A stretch of DNA of 64,000 nucleotides from positions 870,501-934,500 of the forward strand of contig NC_084768.1 of NCBI RefSeq assembly GCF_028858725.1, in the 5' to 3' direction. The stretch's first letter is position 1; the number at the start of each line of letters is the position of its first letter. Made by a program: the position numbers and the translations under genes. Shown here piece after piece: positions 40,237-54,061 of the stretch. A model generated the notes under the pieces. That model was not told where the DNA came from. It searched no databases and worked only from the letters and a program-made list of their open reading frames with translations. This stretch comes from Colius striatus (taxonomy: Eukaryota; Chordata; Aves; Coliiformes; Coliidae).

Positions 40237-43200
40237 GTGCACGGTGTATTCAATGGGTGGACTTCTTGGGATGCTTGCACAGTCTGTTTGAGTTTGTCTC
40301 TGACTGGGACGTGTAGTCTTGGAGAAAGGAGCAGGGCTCAGAAGTGTGCTACCACCTGAACTCACTTGGATCATTGGTGCTGCAGGGCCCAGGTTGTGGT
40401 TTTGGGGTCAGTCTAGTTCCTGTGTGTATGAGCCAACATCCAGGCCTGACAAGGTAGTAGTGGTGAGGCACAGTAGAGCTGGAGCTCTTAGCCAGGCTGG
40501 TAATTTGTCTGCAGGGCCAAGTCCAAACTATGAAGGTGTAAATATAGAGCACTGTGTGGAGAATTACTGCAAATCATTTGCCTTCCAAACCCCATGACTG
40601 AGCCCCTGTCTGAACTATTTTTTGGGTTACAGTTGGTGTGTGTCCTTTTGTGATTGCCTCTCTCTCCATTTCTCTGCAAACCTGTGGTTCCCCTGAGAGT
40701 GCCCTGGTGGTGAAACACTCCTGGCCTGGCAAAGATGTAGCTCAACACCTTCATGACATGCAGCTCCAAGTCAGCAGCAGCCTTGGTTTTGCAGCCTTTA
40801 GCAGAAAGGAACGTTTGCTACTGCCTTTGGGAATGCTGCTCTCAGAGATAATTGAGAGAAGCAAGAATGGGCTTGTTCTGTAGAAGTGTGGACTGGCCAA
40901 TTTGATCCTGCCAAGAGGGAATTGATGCTGCAGATGGGTGCAGACTTTGTGGTCCTTAGGAGAACAACGGCTTGGATTTAATTTGTTGACAGGGTAACTT
41001 GTATATTGGAACGGGCACGTGAAGGACCTGAGCTAACACATGCATTTGGCAGGATTGCAGGAGAAGCGTGGTGAGTCCTGAACTTTTGGAGTGATTTCTT
41101 CAGGCTGCACAAATGCACAGCAGAGCTTTGGCAGGGTGGTGAGTAAACCTTTAGTACTGACTTGGTTCCTTTTTCTGATCTTTAGGCCAGGGAATCATCT
41201 GTGTGAATCCAATCAATCAATTGGCTCTGTAGCATTCCTGGTAAGTTTGTTGTCCTGAAAGCAGATCAGAGGCAGACAAGTGGGGATCCCCATCTGAAAC
41301 GAGTCTGAAAGCCTCAGTGCCCGAGTCTGCAAAGTCTCCCAAGAAAGGGTCTAAGCTTTCAAATGTAGAGGAAATGGTTGAAGTGTTCAGCCAGAAATCT
41401 GAGTCTTTGCCCTTGAAGCCACTTTAGAATGGAAGGAAATCTGAAATGTTTTATCAAAGGGTTCCCTCTGATCAGAGGGAAAACTGAAGCTGGCAGCTGT
41501 GTGAAAGGTATGTTGGGTGAAAAAATGCTTTAGAAATCCAGATTTCTCTAGAGCAGCAAATCTTTGTCTCCTGTCAGCTGGCCTTTGCCTGGTGGGGTCA
41601 GTGCTGGTGAGGTCAAGAGCATGCAGCTGCCTCAGGGAGCTCGTGAAGTTTCAGGGCCCACAGGAGTAAGCTGAATTTTGCCAAACCCAGCAAAGGGTGT
41701 TGAGGTGCTGTGGGAATTGGCCATTGCTCTGTGTCTGTCTCTTGGCAAAGCTGAGGGGATGCCAGTGAGATGTCACCTTTGTCTGTGTCTCAGGAAATGC
41801 TGATGGATGGAGGTGGTCTGAAAGGCAGCAGCCTGGGAGCCGCTGCTGCTGCCTGTGCTCGCTGAGCATTTCTGCAGAGCAGGCTCCTGCCTGAACCACC
41901 CGCATGTGGACTCTGATCTGCGCTTGCCCAACTGGCCTGTGGGTTCCTAAAAGCTGCTGTGGAACAGAACTAGTTGGAGGAGGTGGAAAGAAGGAGATAA
42001 TTTCAGAGTTTCTGCTCATGGCTGTGTTAATGACAACAGATGGGGGAGAACTAAGGTTACAAGGCCATAGTTTGAAATTCCCAACTGAATTTCTCCCTGA
42101 TCTGTGCTGTGAGCATTAAGTAAAGAGTAAGTGAGGAGCTCTGTCATTCAGAACTGCCCCAAGCACTCTGCTGGCCTCATTTGGAAGAACGTGGCCCCGT
42201 TGAAGAACCCAGAAGTAGGGTAACTGTGCTTTCAAAGGAAAAAATTCCCTGTGTCTAAACCACAATGCATCAGTGGATGCATCAGCACTCAACTGATAGG
42301 ATGTGTGAATAGCCTGAAATCCAGATTTAGATGCATTTCAGGGGATTCTTTTCAAAGAGACAAATTCAAAGCTCATCAAATTTGTGTCTGCCAGTTTGTG
42401 AATGAGGCAGCTTTTGATCAAAGGCCCCAGTGTGGAAGGCTGATTTCCAAAGGCTTCCTTTGCTGTCTTTGGGTGTCATTTTGAACAAACTCAGTGGTCC
42501 TAGGGTTTCCTCCAAACAATAATTCACACTAAGCATCCCAAAAGGAAGTAGCCCACCAAAAGAAGAGCTTGGTTTGGGAGACAGCAGGTAGATGTACAAT
42601 GGACAAGGTCATGTTGACCTTATGAAGAGTGAAATTGAGTAGTTTGGTGCATCATAGGCAGGCAATGGGAAGTGTCATGGCATGAATCAAAGTATCATTT
42701 GCAGATGGGAGGGCTCTGTTGATTTGCGGAGCTGCCCAGAATTAGTATCAAAGCTAACTCATCCTGACAAGGCTGTGTTGTAGCTGTGTGAGACTGTGCG
42801 ATGGAACGTGCTCCCCAGAGGAGATTTCAGAAGAAGAGCCCTTTCAGTGGTACATTTCTGTTTTAGATGGGCAACCAATCATTCAGAGTTTGAAACTGCA
42901 TTATAGGTACTTGAAGAAAGTTTCTTTTCAAGCAGCACTGATACCTGAAGTTGTACCAGCTGCTGAATTGTGGAAGTTGTCAGGATTGTCCTTTTTTGTA
43001 CCCAGAGCAGGACAGGGTGTATGGTGCTGTACATTTCAGTAGGTGACACAGCATGCAGACAGTAACTAGAGATCTGTGCTAGTGGGTTGCATTATGTTAT
43101 GGTTCAAATGCTTATATGGTGCCTGCTGCTAGGTTCTATACTTGGTTATGTGTTACAGCAGTGTGCAACAGAGAGTTATTTTCCAGAGGAAGCCACTGAG

Positions 43201-46200
43201 TGACTGATTATTCAGGTTACAGTGGTTTAGTCATAAGAGCTCTTTCCAATGGTGGAAGCCACTCCTTAAGCAGTGGGTACATGTGTGTGAGCAACCAAGA
43301 CCAGGGAAGTGGAGGGACAGGCACATTGCACTAATTGCTTTGTAGTTCTAAAAGCTTTTTCTGGAATTTGGGTTATTAGTTATTGATTTGTTCCTGCAGC
43401 CACGGTGTGTTCCCTGCAGCCTTTCAAACCCTAAGAGTGAAGAGAAGCTGAAAACACCATGAAGTTTCCTCAATTTCTGCTGTCTAAGTAAAGACAGGAA
43501 CCTGGTAGAAGTGGGACCAGGCCCTTTGGGGAGGTGCATCTTATGCCATCAGGTGTGTGTGCTTTGCTGTTCTTCAGAACAAGTCCATTCCAGACATTTT
43601 GGAAGGAAACCTGCCACTTGCACACTTCTGTGTGTCCCAGCCATTCCCAGACTGTGATGTACAGCGTCACTGTCTGGGGAGTTCTGAGGTCTCTTTGGGA
43701 ATATTTGTCATGTGTGGAGCCAAAATAGCATTTATCAGCTTTCCAGCTGTTTCCCCTCACCTAAGAAAGCCTTTTCTGCTCCTTTTTGTGTAGGATAAGT
43801 ATAACTTCAGGGCAGGAAGATGAGCGAATCCCTTTTCTGTGATGGTACAGTGGAAAAAAGGCAGGATCATGGACACCATGAATCTCCCAGCTGTAAAGCA
43901 TTGCAGAATTCTACAGAAAAAGAGCTGTGTGCAGACAGAAACACATCTGTGCCGTCTTTCTAACTCCCAGATATGTCGCACTGGTGCTGTCAAAGTTGCT
44001 GGCATCCATTTCAGTTCTTTGCTGCATTACTGGTTGCAGCCAGTAACTCTAACACTTGTCTGACTCCATTTGTGTACTGAACTGAATCATTTGAGCTCTG
44101 CAGGCATTTAATACATTGTAAATATGATGAAATTGTTGGAAACAGCAGCTGCTTGGCTGTAGGAGCCCAAGTTGCAGTTTCTTTCATTCATGTGCTGTGC
44201 TTGGTCTGGGGTGCTTTATTCTGACCTGTTGCATCTAATTTCTTCACACAGGTGCTGACTTTGATCACATTATGGAGAGAGGCTGTGAACTTGACCTCCT
44301 TCCATCCCAGAGTGGATCATGGTTGTGTGCTTCCCTGCTGGCTGCTCTGAGGAAACTCACCTCCACAGGCTGTACGATGTGACCTGGATGCTCAAATCCA
44401 AACACAAGGACAACTTGATATGGACTGGACCAGTCTGTTGTGCTACATCGTCTTCTGTCCTGCAGGAAGACCACAGATGCCATTGTAAGCCAATATCCCA
44501 CCTAGACTGTCATAAACCAGAAGTCACCTGAGCTCATCTGAAGCCTCTTGGGTGCAGCTTTACAGCTCGGCAAGCAAGAGGGAGATTTTCAGTAGCGTGT
44601 TCAGCCCTTAGGCAAGGACAGCTGTGAAAAGCCCTTTTGTGCTGGTGGCACTGCAGTCTCTGTGGCTTCAGAATAAGTGCACTGGCAGTTTTCCTTGTGT
44701 CTACTGTCTGCTTGGAAACATGATCTAAAAGGGAGGATACTGTTGGGTGTGCTGTCCAGCTCTTTTCCATTAACTAGAGTGATACATTTTCTCTTGCTGT
44801 TCAGTGTTCTGTGGGCATTTCAGTTGGAGGCAAATCTCTCACGAGCTCCATGTGCAGATTCATTTCTTTTCAAGTGCTGTCCCAAACTGTTGAACCTCCT
44901 GTGCTGTTTTCTGTCTAGTGCATCTAAATCCTTTGGCATGTCTTGGCTCAGCTTATTGTATGAAGGTATATTTAGAACAGGGATGCTATTTTCTTTCCTC
45001 TTCCCTGCTACTGGGTGTTTAGTCAGTGTGTGTAAACCATTAGAATTAAATGCAGGGCTTCGGGAGCAGGAATTTGACCCATGGTGGACATGAGTTTCTG
45101 GAGAGCTTCCCCTAGTGATTTAAAATACATTCTTTTCCGCTTAGAGACAGAGGTGTCACAGATGCATTACCAGCTGTTGTCCTCAAGATGTGCTTGTAAT
45201 CCTTGTAACGTGGTCTGTTGTCCTCAGCAAGCCACCTGCTTGCTCTTGGTTCCCCTTCTTCAGGCTGTAGAGCTCAAGACATCAGGAGTTTGAGGGTGAC
45301 CTGTATGTCGAGGCCTACTGGTTCAAATCCACCTCTTCTCGGGGACCTTTCCTGTGCAACAGCAGTGCTTTGGTATCTGTGAAATGAGCTCATAGTTCCA
45401 GCCCAGTCCAGTTCCCCTCAATAGCTGTTTGTATGACAAGAGCCTGTTCTATGGCAGGTCTGGTTTAAGGTGCACCCCCTCTAAGTGGGATTGCAGTCAG
45501 TTGCTCTTGCCACACGAGGCTGTGTGAGGCTTTTGGGTTTGTTGCAGTTTTGCTCTTTCTATTCCAGTGAGTGCTTTGGAAATGGTCTGGCCTGGTCAAA
45601 AGAAATTGTGATGCCATGTTCTGCAATGGTTTTTCTGCAGATGTGTGAGATCCCCTGGCAAAGCACAGCCAGGCTGAGCTCATTGTTCATCCCTCTTTTG
45701 CTTCTCGTGTCTCAAAGAGCCCATCAGCCTGCTCAAGAGCAGTGAGTGTAGGAGAGAGATGTGTAGAGCAGCAACTCCCATCCTCCACCCAGCTCCCAAA
45801 AAAGACAAGCCATGGAGCAGATCTGCTGAAGCTGATGGGAACAGTTTGACCTTTTTGTTGGGTCAGGGTCCCAGCTGGCACAGAGTATACTGCACATTTC
45901 TTACCCAACTGTTCTCCCCCCAGATTTGTGTGTGTGTTCAACTGTTGCCACTGGAGTGAGCAGTGAGGACAGAGCAGGGGAATGATACACCCAAGGAATT
46001 GGGTGAGTGCATTGTTGCCTCTTTGAGTCTCAGATTGTTATGAAGAGTATGAACGAAAAAGCATAAGTGTGCCACTTGCTGCAATGGTAGAAGGTTGTAC
46101 TTTGACCAGACCAGAGTCCTGTACAGAGAGATGGAAGCGTGTCTGTAGCTGACAGGAATGTTTTTCTCTGTCAATCCCATCTATGCCGAGACACGTTGTT

Positions 46201-49200
46201 TGAGTCTGGTGCAGGTACAACAGGGCCAGCACAGCACGTGAACTTGGTGCATGGGATTCACAGTGTTCTCACTGACTGCTGGAACCTCTGTTTCTTTTTT
46301 CTGTACCCTCCTGCCTTCCTCTGCTGAAGTGCCAAAGAGCCACAGCAGAGCCATTCTGGGCACAGAAGGGAAGAGAAGGTGTTTTCCTGAGTATGTTGCT
46401 CCTTCCTTGTGCCTTTTAAGCGTTGTGGGGGTGTGATGCCAAACAGCATGACAGGCCTATTTGAAACATTCTCTCCCTTGGTGGCTCAGGGCAGAGGAAA
46501 CAAAGCCAGAACTGATGATTTGACTGCTTCAGTGACCTTCTAGCCTGGCATCCTTTGCACCTCCTGTACAGCCCTGGAGTCACGGCTAGGCAGTGACTGC
46601 CATTTCTGTAAGTGTTGCTTCTGTTTGGAAAAGCCAAGAAATGTGTATTTCACTGAGACAACTCCCCAGTGGCACTCCCAGGAGATCATGGCAAGTATCC
46701 TTTTGCAGCCTGAGCTGCTGGGCTTTGTTACAATTGATTACAGTGTGGCTTTGGCACCTGCCTGTTTGAAATATGCCTTCCAGTTGACTGGAGAAGGGAG
46801 GAGGTGCTTTGCCTCAGGCAGGAAACTGCCTGAAGGTGTGGAAAGGGAAGGTGTCAGTGGAAGAAACACTCTGGTCTGACCTGTGAGTGCTGGAGTTGAT
46901 AGAGAGGTGCTTCTTGCTTTTCTTTTTCCTTCCAAATATCTTGGCATATTTCAAGCAGTAACCTGCTGGATTTCCATGAAAACCTGAAACTGGGCTAACA
47001 TGGTGCCTGTGTCTGTTTGACAGCACTGGTCACACTCTGAGGAGATGTGCTAGGAAGAAATTCTTTGGTGATAAAGTTTTAGCTTTACTGCAGCCATCCC
47101 AAAGGAAAGTCTTTAACTGGTTTCTAATTGGTACCAATAAGAAATGTCTCTGGGTGCTGTCACAGGGACAAGAACAGGCACTCTAGAGCAGATCTCCTAC
47201 TGGGGATCTATTCTGATAACAGAGAAGCAGTTGGAGGTTTGCCTGAACAAGGGGTGCAGATTTACACCCTTTGTGTTTAGAAACTTCAGATGCAGTGTGG
47301 CTGTGCTGTCGTGTTTGCTTTGCTGAGCCATTTCCCAGCTTGCATTCCCAGCTCCCCCCTGCACTGACACCGAGGGGCCGGTTCTGTGCAGAGCCACGTT
47401 GGGGATCACACGGAGGGACTGTTTGGAGTTGTGTCAGGGCCGTGTTTGTGCTCATGGCAGAACACGTGCAGCCCAAACCTGCCGTGTTCCACTGACTAAG
47501 CAGGCTGCAGCAACAGGACATGTCAGGGGTTGCGAGTTCCCTGTGCATGCAGGACAGCAGGAAGCTGATGGGAGGAGCAGCCAAAGCTACACTTTGCCTT
47601 TCTGGCTGGAGGGAAGGACACCCGTGCTGTTGCTGTCTAAAGCACCCTCTGAGATACAGGCTCTACTTGAGCCCTTGGCACTGAGGGCAAGCCTTGCACA
47701 TCTGGCTGCCCAGGAAACCACGAGATGCTGAAGAGCAGCTAGCTCTAAGCAAAAGGAACCACAAGGCAAGAAGTATTGTCAGGGCAGGCAAATGCCAGCA
47801 CAGGCACCTGAGCTGTGCCAACAGCAGCTGCTCAACACAATCCCAGAGGCTGCTGTGGAAATGACAGCCCCAAGGTGGTGGCAGGCAGCCAGGGGGCCAC
47901 TGTCCTGCTGGGGAGCTGTCCCAGCTGGAGCCTGAGGGATGGGAAAGTGTTTTTGAGCTGTCCCCACGGTGGTTCTCCCCTCTTTTGGAAAGGATCTCAC
48001 CATCCAGTGTCCTCAAGGGTAGGACCAACCTTGTCCAAGAAAACATAGAGCCTAAAGAAAAGGAGTCTGTGACGTTTCTTAGGGGGGATCCAAATGCTGA
48101 TGTTTTTCCCCCCTGGGATGTCATTCTGTTGTGTGACTTTCCTTTTGTTCATGGAAGTAGAACAGTAACAGTCTCACTGAGTTCTGCTCTCCTGCAGGCC
48201 CGGCTGCTTCACTGCCTGGCTGTCCTCAGGCACCCGAGGCGCTCGACTCAGCTCAGTTAATCACTCTGTTCATGGCAGAACATTCCAGAAAGTGTGTCCC
48301 TTAGAGCTGGTAGAAACCATCCCCAAAGGGCAGTGTGTAAAGGGTTAATGACCTTCCAGATTCCAGATTCCTGATATTAGCAAGAAGAAAGCGCTTGTGT
48401 TCTTTCTCTGAACAGAGTGAAAGATGAGATTCGGGAAAAAGGAAGAGAAAATCGTTTGGTTTCCAGTTTCCTTTGGATAAGACAGAACCAACTCTCCTGT
48501 CTGTTCTGGATCCTTCTGCCAGACTCATTCTTTCTTTGCCCTAGAGGTTTATGAGCCTGACTTGCTTATTCCAGAAGGATTTACTCTCTAGGACTGCCTT
48601 TGAATCCCATCTGCTACTACTGGGCCTTCTTCTGGGTGTTTGGTAGTGTCCTTGGGAGACTCTTGTCCTTGTTTCAGGTGGGACGTGCTTACAGTTGCCT
48701 GATGTGTTTTTCCCAGTCACTCATGATCTTCCCAGCAGGACAGATTTCTTTGTCTCACCCAATATAATGATTCTGGATCCATCCCAGTTTGTGCTGAGTG
48801 TTCTTGTACTAAACCAAACTGGGACAGATCTTCCTGAGGCTTTTCTTTGCCAGACTGAGGGATGTTTTCCAGCAGCTCTGCCTGTGCTGGAGTTCCCAAC
48901 CTTTGTGGTGTTCAGCATCTCTGAGGCGTTTCAGTCCTGTTTGGACACTGGGCTTGGGCACAGGTTGGTCACTGGCTCAGGCTGCTTCAGTGATGTCTCA
49001 GCTTCTTGCTTGCATGTAAAGCAGAGAGGAATGGCCAGGGTCCTTTGATAACACTGAGGGTGTTTTCAGAAGGGGCAAGGACTTGCTGCGAGGTTTTAAA
49101 TCCCTTTTTCTGCACAGGTCTGCCTCCAGTCTGTCCCACAGTGCGTCCAGAAACAGGCAGACAGCTCCTCCAAGCAGATGTAGGCTGCTGGAGAGTGGTA

Positions 49201-50436
49201 CACTACAACAGAGTTTCCACTGGCTGTGTTTGGCACATGGTGTGCTCTCTGCTTCCTGGGCAGCATCAGTGTTGTGTTGGTTTGTTGTGCTTTCTGCTTG
49301 TGGTGTTGTGCTTTCTGCTAATGCTGTCTTTGTATTGCAGGCTGTGCTGAGAAGGGAAAGCATTGGCTTGTGCCCTGTCCTGAGAGCTCATTTCCACGTG
49401 GTCAGCACAGGATCCACGTAGGTGTGTGGTAACGGCCCCTGTGTCTCTGCAGGATGGGCTCCTGCCATCCTGCTGCCAGCAGCAGTTGTTGTGTGTTGCC
49501 TGTGTCAATGTAGAGATCATGAGCAATTAGAGAAAGCATACACAGGCAATAACACTGAAGGGAGGCAGCAGGGCAGCAGCCAATGCCCGTATTTCAAGCT
49601 CTCTGTACAAGAGCACAGATGAAGTACAGCAAAGGATGCAAATACTTGTGCAAGTCACATAGGCTGCCCATAGAGTACTTAATTCTTCCTGCACTGCAGC
49701 TGCCAAACTCAGCGTCCCTGTCCAAGTGCAGAGAATTGATGTGTCTCTGTCAGAGCTCCCCATTTGGTCTCTGAGTCCTCATTCCTGTGCCCTGTGTGAA
49801 AAAGCAGGGAGAAGATGGTGAGGCTGAGTGATATTTGCCAGTCTGCAGCTTGTCCTGCTGCCCTGGCTGGGACAGCTGCCCTCTCATCTTCATATGGCCT
49901 CAGTGTTTCTGCTCTTAGCTTTTTTCTGCTCGGCAAAGTCTGCTCCCCACCAGGCTTTCATGGAATGAGTGCTGGAATGGGACCTGTGCCAGGGTGCTCT
50001 TTAACACAGAGCATGAGTGCTAAATGAATAGATGAGCCCTGTTCTGTGGAGCATGGAAGGTGTAGGCAGGAGCCTGTCAAGTCTTTGGAGACTGTCATCC
50101 TGTGGTGCTGGAATGGGTGAGAGACATGCACGTGGCTGCCACCTCGTATTGCTGTGTCCCTGCTCAGATCCTGCACAGCCAGTGCACACAGAGAGTGTCC
50201 ACAGAGAGTGCCCACACACCCTGTGTGTTGCTCATCCAAAGCATTTCCCTGTGGCCTTTGCTACTGTAATTCTCTGGCCCAAGCCACTGGCTGTAGAGCA
50301 CTCTGCTGCAAAGGTGATGGCTGCCCCTGCCGTGTCTGTAGCTTTTGGTGGGTTCTTGGGGTGCCCCAGCCCTGTCTGCCTGCTCATCCTGGCAGGAAAG
50401 GCAGGGAGTGATGAACCGTGGTGAGAGAGCTGCTCC
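40237..50436. other. 10-kb interval without recognised genes
   Basis: AT-richer than the flanks. All frames are short, and neither homologous exons nor known repeats were recognised. It may be introns of an unseen gene or intergenic. Confidence 0.4.
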
Positions 50437-50800
50437 AAGGAGTCCCAGAATCCCAGAGTGGTGGGGGTGGGAAGGGACCTATAGAGATTATAAAGCCCAA
50501 CCCTCTGCTAAAGCAGATCCACCAAGATCAGGCCACACAGGGACGTGTCCAGGTGAGTTTGTAAAGGCACCTGAGAAGGAGCCTCCAGCCCCTCACTGGG
50601 CAGCCTGGGCCAGGGCTCCCTCACCTCACACTCAAAAGCTTTTCCTTGTGTTTATGTAGAACTATTTGTGTTCCAGCTTTTGCCCGTTACCCCTTGTCCT
50701 GTCACTGGAGACAGCAGCAAAAAGTGCCATCCCATCCTCTTGAAATCCTGGTAAGTGCTGATGAGATCTCCCCTCAGTCTTCTGTCGGCTGAACAGTCCC
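50437..50800 (-). mobile_element. CR1 LINE 3' fragment
   Basis: Reverse-oriented CR1: the minus strand ends in the standard CR1 3' region; 5' truncated. Confidence 0.82.
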
Positions 50801-51501
50801 TGGTCCCGCAGCCAAGGTCTGCCTGTCATGGTGATGGTGTGTGTGAAAGAACAGTTGCAGAGGCCTTGTCTGAGAAGGCAGCTACTCTGAGAGGTCCTTG
50901 GCATAAAGCAAGTTCCCTTCCCTTGTAAATATGCAAAGGAGCATCTGGGATGACAGGAGAGTCACCCCTGAATGAACACAAAGTGAGTCCCAGCTCCCAC
51001 GCCTGCAGCAGAAAGCTCCATCCCTCCCAGCAGGGTTGGAGGGCAGGTCTGCACCTTGAGCAAAGCTCCCTGAGCAGGGAGGAACAACAGCAGCTCAGTC
51101 CTCCTGAAAGCCTCTGCAGGTTACTGCTGGGTCACACCCAAGCAGGAAATGTCAGGCTGGAGCAGGGAGTGGGGGCTGTGCAGGAGATGTTGCTGTAGCT
51201 CTTGTTCCTCAGACACTTTCTAGAAATGGGGGGGGTCAGAATATGGCCCAACAAACCAAACATCTCTTCCCTAAATGTTCATTGCTGGTAGAGCAAATAC
51301 CTCTTCATGCAATCTGATCAGGTGCTCAGTTTGTCACCTGCACGTGGAGTTTTCTGTTTCCTCCTCAATGTTTTCTTTGTCCGCAGTTGCTGACATGACC
51401 CTGCACCTCAGGCCCTGTGGCCATATCAGCTTCTTGCTGACATCCCTGTGACCCGGGTGATGGTGGTGATGAGCACTCTGGCAATGTTTCCCTTCCAACA
51501 G

Positions 51502-51771
51502 GCTGAGCTCATTGGAGCCTGACCCACAAGCTGGAGACCCTGAAGGAAGCCAGGGAGAGCCTGATGGACAAAATGAAGAGGAGTCGTGATCTTGGGGAGG
51601 AGCTGGAGCTCTTGATCAGCAAGCTCTGCAGCCCCAAGGAGTTGGCCAAGTACCAGATGTTCACTGGTGCTTTGGAGGTGGTGGTGACACTCTGGCCGAA
51701 GCTCTCAGGACGCCTGGCTCGTGTGGAGCCCCTTCTGAGCAGCCTGGGGGAGATGCCCCAGCGCAGAGCCG
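51502..51771 (+). pseudogene. SHROOM3-like ASD2 exon with frameshift
   Basis: After CCAACAG the exon reads A-E-L-I-G. It then needs a one-base shift to continue L-T-H-K-L-E-T-L-K-E-A-R-E-S-L, E-E-L-E-L-L-I-S-K-L-C, L-A-K-Y-Q-M-F-T-G and L-S-G-R-L-A-R-V-E. This is the Shroom ASD2 domain, which binds Rho kinase and activates actomyosin. The frameshift (near 51516) suggests a broken copy. Neighbouring exons were not identified. The donor GTCGGT at 51772 is weak. Confidence 0.72.
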
Positions 51772-52424
51772 GTCGGTGTCTGCACAGCCCCGGCGTCTCG
51801 GCCTGTGTCAGGGTGCAGGGCAGCAGCAGACCCGAGGCCATGCTGCTGTGAGCTGGGCCCTGCAAAGGCTCACAGGCAGGCAGGTGGCTCAGTGCTTCTG
51901 TGCAAGCAGCAGAAGAGGCGCTTCTGACCCTGGGAATCTCCATCCCAGCTTGTAGAAATGTCTCAGGTGCTGCAGGTGTTGCCTCAAACACAGGGTGTCT
52001 GGCTGGGACATCAGTCTGTGGGAAAAGTGGTTTGACCCCAAACCTGTCTTTATGGGCTTCCCTTCCAGCTGCACCTCATCCCTCTGAAGATCATCCCATC
52101 CCCACAAAGTCCCCCTCAGGCATCAGAGTATCCCTGCTCACCTCAGAGCCAAACACTTCCAGCAGCTGCCTGCCTGGGACACAGCATCAGCATCAGCATT
52201 GTCCCAGGAACTGTCTTGGAGTGGAAATGGCAAGAGTTCCTGAAATCGGTGGAGCCTTTGGAGGAGGAGAGACAGCCTGGTAAGGAGGGAGTCACAGCAA
52301 ATGAGGGGATCAGCCCTGAGCTGGGGCTGTGACATTCCCTAAACTGGGGCTGAGCCTGAGTGGAGACACAACCCTGGCTGCTGAGCATCCCCTTGGGTGA
52401 GCATTACAGCTGCGTTGGGCTTAG
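51772..52424. other. no recognised gene
   Basis: A possible exon (about 52070-52278, donor GTAAGG) has no family I recognise. Confidence 0.35.
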
Positions 52425-52870
52425 AGTCCTTCTGGGCTTTAGGTTAAATCCTGTCTGTTTAGGGTTAGGACTGGGTTGGAATCCCATGGGGGCTTTGACC
52501 GGGTCAGGATGAGGTTAAATCTGTCTGTTTATGGTTAGGCCTGGGTTTGTACTCCCTGGGATTAGGGCTGGTGTAGGATGAATTGAACTGCTGTATACGT
52601 AGGGTTAGGACTAGGTTAGGATGTTGGGGTTTCAGCTAGGTTAGGCTGAGTTCAAATCCTGCCCATTTAGGACTACGAATGGTGAATGCTTAAAGCACTG
52701 CTGGGTTTTGGGCTGGTTCAGTGTTAAGTGATGTGAGACTGATTTCAGGTTTAAGCTGGTTTTAAGACCCTATTGAGGTTTCATTTCCAGGATAACTTAA
52801 GGTGTGTATATTTCAGGCTCTGTCTGTGTGAGGGTCAGGATCCTGGTTGGGCTTGGTTAGGGTTAGGTGA
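52425..52870. repeat. degenerate TTAGGG-like stretch
   Basis: Repeated GTTTAGGGTTAGGACTGG, GGTTAGG and TAGGTTAGG motifs in diverged units of about 70-100 bp that also carry GGTTAAATC. An old interstitial telomere-like or subtelomeric repeat. Confidence 0.6.
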
Positions 52871-53259
52871 AGTCTGTGCTTCCAGCAGAAGCATCCTGAG
52901 CTTGGTGCCATCAGCACTGTGCAAGGAACAAGGCTGTCAGGATCAGTCCCTGCTGGAGAGCTGGTACCCAAATACGTTGCTCTTCTTCAGCACATCAGCC
53001 CTGTAGCTGTGCTGGGGTGTGGGTGAGCGACCACAGGGCGGTTAATGGGGACTGTCCTTTGCCCTTGTCTTGAAGCCAGGTCCCTAGTGGAACATGACCC
53101 TGACAACAGACAGCAAGGGCTGGTTGGGCTTTAGGAGCTCGTTAGATAGTTGTAGTTTGGCTTTTTGAGTGTTGTTAAAGAAGGCAGAAGATGGAGTGTA
53201 ATCCTTCAGAGCACTGCAAGTTTTGCCATGCCAACCCCCATTGCTTGCTCTGAGAGCAG

Positions 53260-53260
<1 letters not shown>

Positions 53261-53294
<34 letters not shown>
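53261..53294 (+). repeat. (TG)17 microsatellite
   Basis: Uninterrupted TG dinucleotides. Confidence 0.95.
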
Positions 53295-53297
<3 letters not shown>

Positions 53298-54061
53298 TGT
53301 GGATCTTCCTTGGGGAAAGTGCCCGAGGGAAGCGGGAGGTAACCTGCAGCAGAGACTGGAAGTGGAGGCAACTTCAACATACAGATGTCAATCTTCAGTG
53401 TGTGGTTGCAGGAGAGTCATTTGGATCAATCCCTGTGGGAAGTACCTCCAAGTTCTCAGCAGGCAAGAGAGATGGAGAGAGCTGGTTCTGTGCCAGATGG
53501 AGCTGTGTGGCTGGGCTGTGTGTCCCTCTTGTAGCTCTAACTCCTTCTGCACCTCTCCTCTGGAGTGCCAGGAGGAGAGAAAGGTTCACAGGGTGTGAGG
53601 AACATCCCATTCTGAAGCCAGGGAGCTTTCTCTTGCTGGATAAGGAGTGCTGTCAGCTCCCACAGCCTTCCCTAAGAGGTGAGAGTTGAACTCCACCTTC
53701 TGCAGGAAGGTTTATAGCTTTTACTTGAGCTTTATGGGCTGGGAAGAGAATCTGCCCTTCTCAATACCTTGACTGGACATATCTATATGTAATTTACAGC
53801 AACTGCAATTGGCTGTTTCCTCTCCTGCTCTAAAGGTGGCTTTTCCTATCATTGTTCGCACCCTGTGACATTGCTGAGAGTTTCTCCTGCTCTGTAGTTT
53901 TCCAGAAGCACCAGTGGACTCATCTTTATCAGCTCCTGAGGAGCATTAGGGTCACGCTGTCCCTGGGCAATGGGAGCTGTAATAGTCACAGTCTGGGACT
54001 GATTTTCAAGCCAGAAGGAATTAAGTTGCTCTTTGGGTACGTGGTGACAGTGTGAGCACAG

